Source of the DNA: Anaerolineae bacterium
Lineage (GTDB): Bacteria > Chloroflexota > Anaerolineae > Aggregatilineales > Phototrophicaceae
Assembly: GCA_022825675.1 (NCBI GenBank)
Contig: JAJDWK010000066.1
Coordinates: 26,183-90,182 of the forward strand
Direction of reading: 5' to 3'
Length of the DNA: 64,000 nt
Numbering within the stretch: position 1 is the first letter of the stretch; each line of letters starts with the position of its first letter. The notes under the pieces were generated by a model. That model was not told the DNA's origin, did no database searches, and saw only the letters and a program-made list of their open reading frames with translations. A program made the position numbers and the translations under genes. Positions 16,966 through 24,844 of this stretch are shown in pieces.

Positions 16966-17546
16966 TCACTCGCGGCGGAAGCTGGCGAATTGCCAAGCGC
17001 GCTCGAAGTATATGCCGTCAACCCCGGCCTCTCCTGAGGCGATCGCCCCTGTCTTGAAGTCGTAGAGAATGAACACAAGCGCATAATTGCCGGCTGGCAG
17101 CTCCGGGAAATCTATCCGATGCTGCGCCAGGTAGAAATCGTCGACGACATAATCCTGGTTGTAGACTTTAGACCCGCCTTTATCGAATAGCTGCACCGAA
17201 AAAGCATGCTTTGGCCAAGGCAGGGTGTCCCAGCGCATTTGCAGCTCCAAGCCGCTGTCATCAACCGTTGCCAGCATATTCGCCAACCGCCCGCCATTGT
17301 CATAGTCTATCCGCAGCGCTGGCGGCGAGGCAAAAAGCGCGCAGGAGAATTCCCGCCGCAGCCAGCGCTCGCTGACCGCGCCATTTTCATGCTGTTCCCG
17401 CCCGCATTCGTGATAGCGATGTAAAGGCGGCGTGGCTGCCATCAGCGCGCTGTCGGCCGCCCCCGCCTGGTAGAGCACATAGAGTAGCTGCATGTCTTCC
17501 GCGAAATCGTTCATGTCAATATCAAGCCCAGGCGCTGCCTGAATCT
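16966..17546 (-). pseudogene. C-terminal domain of the G-tract-interrupted membrane protein
   Basis: In the frame reached by removing one G from the tract at 17547-17563, about 190 further residues follow (EIQAAPGLDID to WQFASFRRE). The segment looks like a soluble beta-rich domain, with LEMQ-type strands such as LELQMRWDTLPWPKHAFSVQLFD and FPELPAGNYALVFILYD. The upstream frame ends soon after the tract, so in the sequence as given this part is translated only if slippage occurs or if it starts internally at an ATG. The base composition matches its neighbour, which supports its having been one gene of about 831 codons. Confidence 0.7.
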
Positions 17547-19462
17547 CCCCCCCCCCCCCCCCCGCTGCTATAGAGGTGGAGCAAGCCGCCCCAATCCGAA
17601 GTATTTTTGATGAGTCTATCGAGATAGGCGAAGTCATCGCTGGCGATAGGCGCGCGCGGGTGGAAGCTGAGCAGCGACTGCCCGCGACGCCGCTCGCCCC
17701 AAGGCGACTGCAAGAATTGGCTGATGCCCGCCAGCTCGGGCGGCGGCGGCAGGCAATTGAGGCGTAAATCGCTGACACGATACAGGCTGACCAAGCCGTC
17801 TTCATACGCGGCGGGCGGGCGGAAAAAGCTGTCTTCATGCAGCTTGGACTTCCGCAGCCAGCGGTGCAGGGCAATATGAGAAAAGCCTTCCGCCGTCAGC
17901 GCGTCCACCGCCTGCAGATACGCCGCCTCATTGTCTTGGCAGCGCGGATTTTCGCCCCGGCGCCATGCGCCCAGCAACAAATTTCTATCGAGATAACGCT
18001 GGGTGCTTTCGGCGAGCCGCCACAGGTTGCCGTGGGCGATAGGGAAATCGGTCAAAGTCTGAATATACATGGGGTAGGCATTAAAGGAGGAGCTTGGCAG
18101 GTTGATGAGTTTGATGTCTTGCTCAGGCTCCGCTTTCAGCTGCTCGACAAAAGCGGTCGCGCCATCAGGGAGGGATTTCCCGGCCAGGGGAGCATAGAAC
18201 TCAATCGCCAGGATAAGAATCGCGATGAGGGCAGTTAGCGCCCGCGTCCGCGCCGAGCGCCCGCGCAGCAGCCGCGCCAAGCCAAAGCTGGAAAGTACGG
18301 CGAGGGGACTTACTTGAGCATACACATAATAATCAGGCACGCCGATTTGCCCAAACAGCGCCGGGAAAGCAGCCCTTAATATGCCATTGGGCAAGGCGAT
18401 TTCGGGATATTCGACCGTATTTAGGGTGAGATAATCCCCCAGCCGCATAAGGGCGAAGAACAGGAAAAGCGCCGCCCAGGGCAGCAGGCGCCCGCGCCGT
18501 TTTGTGAAAAGCAGGGCAAAAGCCAAAAAGAAAATGTTGATGTAGCCCAGGTAGCCAATGTCATAGCGCGCGCCGGCGGGCACATTAAAGAGTGTGTGCA
18601 GCATGTCGCTGGTGATGGGATTGTTGGAAAAGACAAAATAAGTTAGCAGGTCGACGCTGATGTTCCAGTCCTCGTATCTCTCTAAGCCGGTGCCGAAGAC
18701 TGTCCTGTCCACAGCCATTGGATAGAGCCTCAAGACGCTGATGGCGGCGCAGACCAGGGCAAACGCAATCAACAGCCGCCAGAAGCGCGGCTGCCGCCAG
18801 CGTGCCGGCGCGAGGAAGACGGCATATATTGCGACGCTCAACAGGATGAAGCCGAAGCTGTAGATGCCGATGAAGGCGGTGATGCCGGCGCAAAAACCCG
18901 CCAGCGCCGCGAACCCGCGGCGCTCTTCAAAGCAGGCGCGATGAAAGCAATACAGAGTCAGCGGTATGGTGCCGATGCAAATCAAATCGGCGACCGTGCG
19001 TTTTCCGCTGAAAGATATGCCGAGGATGATGACAACCGCGCCAAATACAGCCGCCCAATCGTCCTTGACCAAATGCCGCAGCAGCGCATAGCCGCAAAAG
19101 CCGTTGAAAGCCAGCATCAGCATAAAAAGCAGATTGGTGGCGCTGTCCGCGGGCATCAGCTGCGTCAGCCATAGCTGCAGCAGCGCATGGGGCAGGTTAT
19201 AACTCTGCAATGCCAAAGACGCGCCCGCGGGATGGAACATATCGCGCGTGTAAAAGAGCTCCGCCTGCCCCGTTAGCGCCTTGCCGATGTGCCAGGCATC
19301 CCACATTCTGAGTATTGGGTCAGTGCCTGTCGAGTGCAGCCAAAAGGCGTCGCCATTGAAGAGCCGCGGCAAAGTGGGCAAGGTCATGACGCTGACAACC
19401 AGCGGCACAATCAGCAAGACATGCCAATGCTTTCGCGCTATAGGGTTGCTCAGTTTGCCCAT
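17522..19462 (-). CDS. Polytopic membrane protein, GT-C glycosyltransferase-like, ending just after a G17 tract
   Basis: 646 residues as encoded. After a short basic N-terminus it has about eleven hydrophobic segments in the first 430 residues, then a soluble region. The first outer loop (DAFWLHSTGTDPILRMWDAWH) has the acidic layout seen in GT-C glycosyltransferases such as ArnT/PMT relatives. The end is odd: reading through the G17 tract gives six Gly and then DSGSAWA and stop, while the other frame continues for about 190 residues. Either the gene is switched by tract length or the tract length is misread. The function is inferred only from the fold pattern. Confidence 0.75.
   Translation of the reverse strand: MGKLSNPIARKHWHVLLIVPLVVSVMTLPTLPRLFNGDAFWLHSTGTDPILRMWDAWHIGKALTGQAELFYTRDMFHPAGASLALQSYNLPHALLQLWLTQLMPADSATNLLFMLMLAFNGFCGYALLRHLVKDDWAAVFGAVVIILGISFSGKRTVADLICIGTIPLTLYCFHRACFEERRGFAALAGFCAGITAFIGIYSFGFILLSVAIYAVFLAPARWRQPRFWRLLIAFALVCAAISVLRLYPMAVDRTVFGTGLERYEDWNISVDLLTYFVFSNNPITSDMLHTLFNVPAGARYDIGYLGYINIFFLAFALLFTKRRGRLLPWAALFLFFALMRLGDYLTLNTVEYPEIALPNGILRAAFPALFGQIGVPDYYVYAQVSPLAVLSSFGLARLLRGRSARTRALTALIAILILAIEFYAPLAGKSLPDGATAFVEQLKAEPEQDIKLINLPSSSFNAYPMYIQTLTDFPIAHGNLWRLAESTQRYLDRNLLLGAWRRGENPRCQDNEAAYLQAVDALTAEGFSHIALHRWLRKSKLHEDSFFRPPAAYEDGLVSLYRVSDLRLNCLPPPPELAGISQFLQSPWGERRRGQSLLSFHPRAPIASDDFAYLDRLIKNTSDWGGLLHLYSSGGGGGGDSGSAWA
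17547..17563. repeat. Homopolymer of 17 C (17 G on the coding strand) inside a gene
   Basis: Seventeen uninterrupted C on the plus strand. Counts of 16 or 19 would join the two reading frames; 17 ends translation shortly after. No other single-base run of this length occurs in the window. Confidence 0.95.
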
Positions 19463-19470
19463 GCGGCGTC

Positions 19471-20628
19471 CTATTTGCCCGCCACAATCTTGTCTATGAC
19501 AATTTTCATGCGCCGCAGCCCTTCCCGCAATTGCGCTTCTGGCTGCAGGAATGTCATGCGCAGGTAATCTTTGCGATCTTTGGAAAATGCCGAGCCCGGG
19601 TATGCCAGCACATGCTGCTCGCTTACCATGCGCTGCGCGACTTCGGCGCTGTCCAAGCCGGTGAAGCCGATATCGGCGAAGACAAATTGCCCGCCCTGCG
19701 GCATGCCATAACGCACTCCCATCGCGTCCAGGGCATCCAGCACCAGGCGGCGGCGGCGGCGATAGGCTTCCGCCATCATCTCGACAGCGTCCTGCGGTCC
19801 CGTCAGCGCGGCGATGCCGGCATGCTGGGAAATCACCGAGGTGCCGCCGCTGATAGCCGCTTTGAGCTCGGTAACGCGCGCCATCAAATCGGCGGGACCC
19901 ACGATCCAGCCCAGGCGCCAGCCCGTCATCGAATAGGACTTGGACAGCGCGTTCAGCGTCAGCGTCCGTTCTTTGGCGCCGGGCAAAGATGCCGGGCTGA
20001 TATGCTCAAAGTCGTCATAGACAAAGAGGTCATAGATGTCGTCCGCCAGTATCATCAGGTCATGCTCGCTGGCGATCTCCAGCATCTCCCGCATATCGGC
20101 GGGGGAGATGACGCTGGCGGCGGGATTGTTGGGCGAAACCAGCAGCAGCGCCCGCGTCTTATCCGTGATTGCCGCGCGCACAGCCGCGGGGTCGGCGCGG
20201 AAGTCGCTCTCGGCGTAAGTCTGCACCTCGGCTTTGATGCCGCCGGCAAAGGCGAGCGAATCGGCGTAAGTGTTGTAATTGGGCTCGGGCACAATCATCT
20301 CGTCGCCGGGCGCGATCACCGCCAGCACCATCAGGAACAGCGCCTCCTGCCCGCCATTGGTGACAACAACTTCGGTTTCCGGGTCGACATCAATATTGTT
20401 GACGCGCTTGACGCGCTCGGCGATGGCTTGGCGCAGCGCCAGCAGCCCCTGCGGCGGGCTGTGGTCTTGATAATGTTCGACCATCGCGCGCTTGGCGGCA
20501 GCTACAATATGCGGCGGCGTATCAAAATCGGGGTCGCCGCGCCCCAAGACGATGGCGTCATCATAGCCGCGCGCCTCGCCGATAAGTTGATAGAGCAGGC
20601 TGGTGCCGCTTGGTTTCTTTTTTTTCAT
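19471..20628 (-). CDS. Pyridoxal-phosphate aminotransferase, class I/II
   Basis: 385 residues from the ATG at 20628 (AAGGGA upstream); a longer frame has no site. Fold-type I landmarks are intact: Y53 in EHYQDHSPPQG, NGGQEALFL, SPNNPAAS with N168, D197 and Y199 in ADDIYD, the Schiff-base lysine K230 in ALSKSYSMTGWRLGW, R238, and the substrate-carboxylate Arg in YLRMTF. It resembles aspartate/aromatic-type aminotransferases. It follows a degenerate paralogue by 46 bases, which suggests that the two are expressed together. Confidence 0.93.
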   Translation of the reverse strand: MKKKKPSGTSLLYQLIGEARGYDDAIVLGRGDPDFDTPPHIVAAAKRAMVEHYQDHSPPQGLLALRQAIAERVKRVNNIDVDPETEVVVTNGGQEALFLMVLAVIAPGDEMIVPEPNYNTYADSLAFAGGIKAEVQTYAESDFRADPAAVRAAITDKTRALLLVSPNNPAASVISPADMREMLEIASEHDLMILADDIYDLFVYDDFEHISPASLPGAKERTLTLNALSKSYSMTGWRLGWIVGPADLMARVTELKAAISGGTSVISQHAGIAALTGPQDAVEMMAEAYRRRRRLVLDALDAMGVRYGMPQGGQFVFADIGFTGLDSAEVAQRMVSEQHVLAYPGSAFSKDRKDYLRMTFLQPEAQLREGLRRMKIVIDKIVAGK

Positions 20629-20674
20629 GTATCTGCATCCCTTGCCCGAGTATCTCTTGAATATCGATTGAGAA

Positions 20675-21781
20675 TCATGTGAGCGCCCCCAGCGCGGCGG
20701 CGGCGGCATCGTTGACAGCCAGGCGAACCACCTCAGACGCGCCAAAATGGCTGCCATCGGCGTAGGCGAAGCCGGCAGCGCTTATCGTCTCTCGCTGCGC
20801 CGCCGTCACTTGCAGGCAGAGTATATTCTGCGCCGCGCCCGGGACGACCGCTATGCCAAGCGCGGCGGCGCTTGCCGCCAAATCAGCGCGCAAAGCGCCC
20901 AGCGCGGACAGCCGCGGCGCATGAAGTTCGCTGTATATCTCGCTGGCGCCCAGCGCGGCATATTGGGCGGCGGTGCTGGTGCAGATTGCCATAATCTGCT
21001 TTTGCGATTGCAGCGCCGCAATCCAGCGCGCGGGCGCGGCGATATAACCGATGAACCAGCTCGCCAAGCCCATGCCGCTGGCTAGCTCGCCGATAGCGGC
21101 GGTACGGGCGCAATCGCTGTCCAGCGCCGCCAAAGAGGCATAAGCGCCCGCCACCCAGGGCGCCAGCCCCTGGTCCCATATCACAGCGGCGTCATTGTCC
21201 GCGGCAATTTGGCTGATAGCGGCGACTTCAGCGGCAGTATAGACGGCGCCGCTCAAGCGCGCTGGCGATTCCAGGTAGAAGAGGCGGCAGCCATCAGCGG
21301 CGGCTTGGGCGATGGCATCAACTGACGGCAGATAGCCGCGCGCGGGCGCGACCGGCAGGAAGCTGGGCTGGCGCTCCCGCGTGCCCAAAGCCTTGCGCGC
21401 GCCGGGGTCAAGCGCCGCGGGCAGGGCGATGCTGTTGAAGTTTTCGCCAATCATTTGCATGCTCAAAAAGCGCGCTTCTTGCATGCCCGCCGTGATGACG
21501 ATATTGCTCTCTTGATAGTGCCCGGCGGCGGAATCGCGTAAATGCTCCGCCACGGCGGCGCGCAGCGGCGCGATGCCCGGCACATCGACATAATGCGTTT
21601 GCCCGTCATCCAGCGCGGCGGCGGCAGCGTCGATAATGCGCTCGTCCAGGCGCGCTTGTACGCCATCATAACTCAGGTCTTTGTCATCCCGCGCCATCGG
21701 CTGCAAGAGCGGGCTGTTCAAATGCTCATTCGCCCGCTGCCGCCGCAGTAGCGCGCTTTTATTGTCTGATGCCAATGTCAT
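20675..21781 (-). CDS. Aminotransferase-fold protein lacking the PLP lysine
   Basis: 368 residues, co-linear with the active enzyme at 19471-20628: THYVDVPGIAPLR matches HYQDHSPPQGLLALR, and ITAGMQEARFL matches VTNGGQEALFL. The Schiff-base region reads GELASGMGLASWFIGYIAAPA where the neighbour has ALSKSYSMTGWRLGWIVGPA, so Lys and the following Arg are gone. The Asn of the PLP site (ESPARLSG) and the Tyr of DDIY (DQGL) are also replaced. An Arg at the substrate-carboxylate position remains (VVRLAV). No frameshift is seen. A ligand-binding or partner role is possible. Confidence 0.8.
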   Translation of the reverse strand: MTLASDNKSALLRRQRANEHLNSPLLQPMARDDKDLSYDGVQARLDERIIDAAAAALDDGQTHYVDVPGIAPLRAAVAEHLRDSAAGHYQESNIVITAGMQEARFLSMQMIGENFNSIALPAALDPGARKALGTRERQPSFLPVAPARGYLPSVDAIAQAAADGCRLFYLESPARLSGAVYTAAEVAAISQIAADNDAAVIWDQGLAPWVAGAYASLAALDSDCARTAAIGELASGMGLASWFIGYIAAPARWIAALQSQKQIMAICTSTAAQYAALGASEIYSELHAPRLSALGALRADLAASAAALGIAVVPGAAQNILCLQVTAAQRETISAAGFAYADGSHFGASEVVRLAVNDAAAAALGALT

Positions 21782-21953
21782 GTCTCCTTATTTCATTCCC
21801 GCGGCGCATAAGGCGAAAGCGCAGCCCAACTGTGAAATCACCGCCGCAAACCGTATACTAAGCCTTATTCGCGAATGTCGACAATCTTCTCTTACGAGTT
21901 ACGGGAGTATATGTTGGCGCGCTTCGGCTGTCAAGCAGACGGGCTATAGCGAG

Positions 21954-21972
21954 CGGGGCAATCGCATCAAAG
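21954..21972. repeat. Solitary copy of the family A element end
   Basis: CGGGGCAATCGCATCAAAG differs at two of 19 positions from the left end of the element at 35327-35591. No matching inverted copy was found nearby. It lies just before the MFS gene, in the 226-base gap between divergent genes. Confidence 0.45.
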
Positions 21973-22007
21973 TATTTGCATCACCGTGGGCGGAGAAATG
22001 GAAGCGC

Positions 22008-23237
22008 TTGCCCGGCTTGAACGGGCAGGTGCTGCTCTTTTTGTGCCACAGCCTGTTTTTCCATGTAGGCTTGCTGGGCATCGCCGATATTTTGCTCAAC
22101 TTCTACCTGGTCAGCATCGGCATGGATGCCGAGACTATCGGCGTACTGCAATCCCTGCCGCGTTTGAGCGGCTTCTTGATTGGCTTGCCGATAGGCTGGC
22201 TCGCCAACCGCGTCGGCAATCGCCGCGTGATTGCGCTGTCCACCGCTGGCATCGCCCTGAGCGTCGCCGCCACCGCGTTCACCCAGGCGCTGCCGCTGCT
22301 GGCGCTCAGTCGCTTCTGTTGGGGCGCCTGCTTCGGCGCGAACCAGGTGGTCAAGCCGCCGTTTATGGTTACGCTGACCGACCGCAGCGAGCATACGGCG
22401 CAATTTTCTTATCACAACTTGGTAAGCATGCTGGCGGTGGCGCTGGGCAGCGCCCTCGGCGGTTATCTGCCGCTGCTTGTCAGCGGGCTGCTGGCGCTTG
22501 ATGGCGGCGGCGGGCTGCGCCCCGAGCGGATGCCGCCCGCGTATCAAGGCGGCATTATCATCGCCGCCCTCATCATCTTGCTGAGCGCGCTGCCCGTGCT
22601 CGCCTTAAGCGGCGCAGCCAGCCCCGCTGATGGCAGCGGCGAAGATTCCGCGGCGGCGCGGCGCGCTCACAGCTTCCGCGAAGTGCCCTGGCGCGCCCTC
22701 ATTCGGCTGGCTTTCCCGCTTTTTGTGTTTGGAATTTCCGGCGGCTGGACCTTCCCCTTCTTCAATCTGATATTTCGCGACCTCTTCGGCATCAGCGACA
22801 GCGCCATCGGCGGCGTCATCGGGCTGGGCTGGCTGCTGATGGGCTTGATGCCGCTGCTGAACCCGGTTTGGGAGCGGCGCTGGGGGCGGGCGGGCGCGCT
22901 GACCGCGCTGATGACCGCCAGCGCCGCCGCCTTTGCCGGCTTCAGCCTGGCGCAAGCGCTGGCGCTGGCGGTGGGCTTTTATGTCGCCGCTATTGGCTTG
23001 CGCAATACGATGCAGCCGCTGTTCCAGCCGCTGCTGATGAATGCTCTGCCGCCGGCATACCGCAACCTCGCCAGCAGCATCGGGCTGGCGCTGTGGAATA
23101 TCGGCTGGTTCGCCGCCACTTTGAGTTATGGCTGGCTGCATGGGGCGCTGGGGCATCGCGGCATCATGCTGTTGGTGGCGGCGTTTGTGCTGCTCAATGG
23201 GCTGACCGTGCGCCTGACAGCGCGGCGCGGCGCATGA
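22008..23237 (+). CDS. MFS transporter
   Basis: About 409 residues from a TTG at 22008; the frame is open further upstream to 21681, but that part looks non-coding and has no membrane character, so the start is uncertain. Twelve hydrophobic segments can be counted from FLCHSLFFHVGLLGIADIL onward, with the loop motif GWLANRVGNRRVIALS after helix 2 and GWTFPFFNLIFRDLFG opening the second half. It is alone on the plus strand between minus-strand genes. The substrate is unknown. A solitary repeat end lies 36 bases upstream. Confidence 0.8.
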   Translation: MPGLNGQVLLFLCHSLFFHVGLLGIADILLNFYLVSIGMDAETIGVLQSLPRLSGFLIGLPIGWLANRVGNRRVIALSTAGIALSVAATAFTQALPLLALSRFCWGACFGANQVVKPPFMVTLTDRSEHTAQFSYHNLVSMLAVALGSALGGYLPLLVSGLLALDGGGGLRPERMPPAYQGGIIIAALIILLSALPVLALSGAASPADGSGEDSAAARRAHSFREVPWRALIRLAFPLFVFGISGGWTFPFFNLIFRDLFGISDSAIGGVIGLGWLLMGLMPLLNPVWERRWGRAGALTALMTASAAAFAGFSLAQALALAVGFYVAAIGLRNTMQPLFQPLLMNALPPAYRNLASSIGLALWNIGWFAATLSYGWLHGALGHRGIMLLVAAFVLLNGLTVRLTARRGA

Positions 23238-23241
23238 GGGC

Positions 23242-24417
23242 TTATGCCAGCATCTCGCCCAGCAGCCGCCAGCAGAGCCAAAGCGCGCGCGGGGTATGGA
23301 AGAAGCCCTTCCACATTCCGCCTTTGAGCGGCGTTGACAGGCTGCCATCCCGCCGCAGATAGCCATACCAGCCGCCATATTCGGGGTCGGGGAAATGCGC
23401 GAAAGTCCACTCGTGCAGGCGCTCAAACCAACGGGCATAACCATCATCCCCGCTGATGTGATAGGCAAGCAGCAGCGCGTACAGCGCTTCGGCATGGACC
23501 CACCAGAGCTTCATATCCCATTCCAGGCGCGTGGGCGGTTTGCCCTCGGCATCCACAAAATAGAGCAAGCCGCCGTGGTCTTCGTCCCAGCCATGCGCCA
23601 GGGAAAAGTCTATCATCTTTAATGCCGGCGGGATGAGCGCCCTGCCGCCATTAGCGCGCGCCTCTTGCAAAATGAACGCCGCCGATTCCAGCGCGTGCCC
23701 TGGCGTTACCAGCCGCCCGTCATCGGTAGCCTGCGGCTCGCCATCAGGCCCGCGGGTTTCAAAGACCGCCTCCGCCTTTTCATCAAGAAAGTGATTGAGG
23801 ATTTCCGCCAGCGCGCCCGCGACCACCTCGTCAAAGAGCGGCTTGCTGCCAGCGGCGATGCGCAATTCCTGCGTTGTCGCCAGCAGAATCATCGGCATAT
23901 TATGGGCTTTGCTGCGGCGCGTCTGCGGATACACCTTGGGCGGCAGTTTGCCCGGGCGCAGGTATTCGAGTATGAGCGCGTAGGTATCGAGGGCGCGCTG
24001 TAAGGCGGCGGCATCGCCGCTGGCGCGGGCGTATTCCGCCAAGCCGATGACGCCAAAAGTCTCGGTGAAGAGATAGCGCCGCTTGCGCAGGGGCGCGCCC
24101 GCCGCCGTGACCGCGAAGAACATCCGCCCGTCTTCGTCAAAGCCGCAGCGCCGCACGAAGTCATAGATATGCTGGGCGGCTTCCAGCCATTCGGCGTGCG
24201 GCTCGACATCGTTATAGAGCTTGGCGAACATCCAGATGGCGCGGCATTGCAGCCACATGGATTTGTCGCTGTCGAAGACAGAGCCATCGCGGTCGAGGGA
24301 GTTATATTGCCCGCCATGTTCCCGATCGAGCGAATGCTCCAGCCAAAAGGGCAGGACGCTCTCAAAAAGCTCGCGCCGATAGAGTTCTTTTAGCGCTTGC
24401 AGCCGTTCGCGTTTCAT
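23242..24417 (-). CDS. AGE family sugar epimerase/isomerase (N-acylglucosamine 2-epimerase-like)
   Basis: 391 residues from the ATG at 24417, which overlaps the TGA of the permease stub upstream as ATGA. The (alpha/alpha)6-barrel family motifs include DSDKSMWLQCRAIWMFAKLYN, TFGVIGLAEYARA, TPGHALESAAFIL and KLWWVHAEALYALLLAYH with the paired His residues of the active site. Family members interconvert N-acylglucosamine/N-acylmannosamine or unmodified sugars such as mannose and glucose. The tight overlap with an ABC permease remnant shows that the gene once belonged to a sugar-uptake operon. Confidence 0.88.
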   Translation of the reverse strand: MKRERLQALKELYRRELFESVLPFWLEHSLDREHGGQYNSLDRDGSVFDSDKSMWLQCRAIWMFAKLYNDVEPHAEWLEAAQHIYDFVRRCGFDEDGRMFFAVTAAGAPLRKRRYLFTETFGVIGLAEYARASGDAAALQRALDTYALILEYLRPGKLPPKVYPQTRRSKAHNMPMILLATTQELRIAAGSKPLFDEVVAGALAEILNHFLDEKAEAVFETRGPDGEPQATDDGRLVTPGHALESAAFILQEARANGGRALIPPALKMIDFSLAHGWDEDHGGLLYFVDAEGKPPTRLEWDMKLWWVHAEALYALLLAYHISGDDGYARWFERLHEWTFAHFPDPEYGGWYGYLRRDGSLSTPLKGGMWKGFFHTPRALWLCWRLLGEMLA

Positions 24418-24600
24418 CCCTTTATCCCGGAGACCATCATGCCTTCGATAAAATAGTGCTGGAAAAATAGGAAGAGCAGGGCGACTGGCAGGGTGGCGAG
24501 GGCGGAGACCGCCATGGCGGGTCCCACGAAGGGTTCGCCGCGATAAGGCTGGGAGAAGACGGTCATGCCGACTGGCAGCGTCAGCAGATTGCGGTCCTGC
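24414..24600 (-). pseudogene. 3' remnant of a MalG-type sugar ABC permease
   Basis: The minus strand reads about 62 residues ending FFQHYFIEGMMVSGIKG and stop, with LLTLPVGMTVFS upstream: the standard C-terminal end of MalG-type permeases. Homology stops abruptly near 24600, where the sequence turns AT-rich and in-frame stops appear. The rest of the permease and the rest of the operon are absent. The stop overlaps the ATG of the AGE gene, as in intact operons. Confidence 0.75.
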
Positions 24601-24844
24601 GCTACTACACTTTACAGTCACATTTTATGGCATTTCATCGTCTGATGCAACGAATATATGCAGTCGCATGAGCAATCCAGCTTGATGGGGAGCGGTGACT
24701 TCTATTGACTTACGAAACTCCACCAACGCAAACAAAAATCTGTGTCAAGTATGCCAAGAGAAATATATCCATCATAATCGCCACTCCCCGGCATTGCGGC
24801 ATAGTACTTGTCAGCGATTGCTCGCGCATAACATCAAGTAATGC
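24601..24844. other. AT-richer gap between a truncated permease and the carbamoyltransferase gene
   Basis: No gene is supported. The composition differs from its surroundings. It contains inverted short words GAGCAATC (24670s) and GCGATTGCTC (24817 on) resembling the ends of the repeat family at 39022-39226, and ends with AAGTAATGCC, a word that flanks other copies. It may be what is left of an inserted element that removed the permease. Confidence 0.35.

Noticed and set aside
21681..22007. N-terminal extension of the MFS gene
   Set aside because: The frame is open, but the translation is Ser/Cys/Arg-rich, has no membrane or soluble domain character, and partly lies opposite the start of the neighbouring gene; a start near 22008 gives a normal MFS length.
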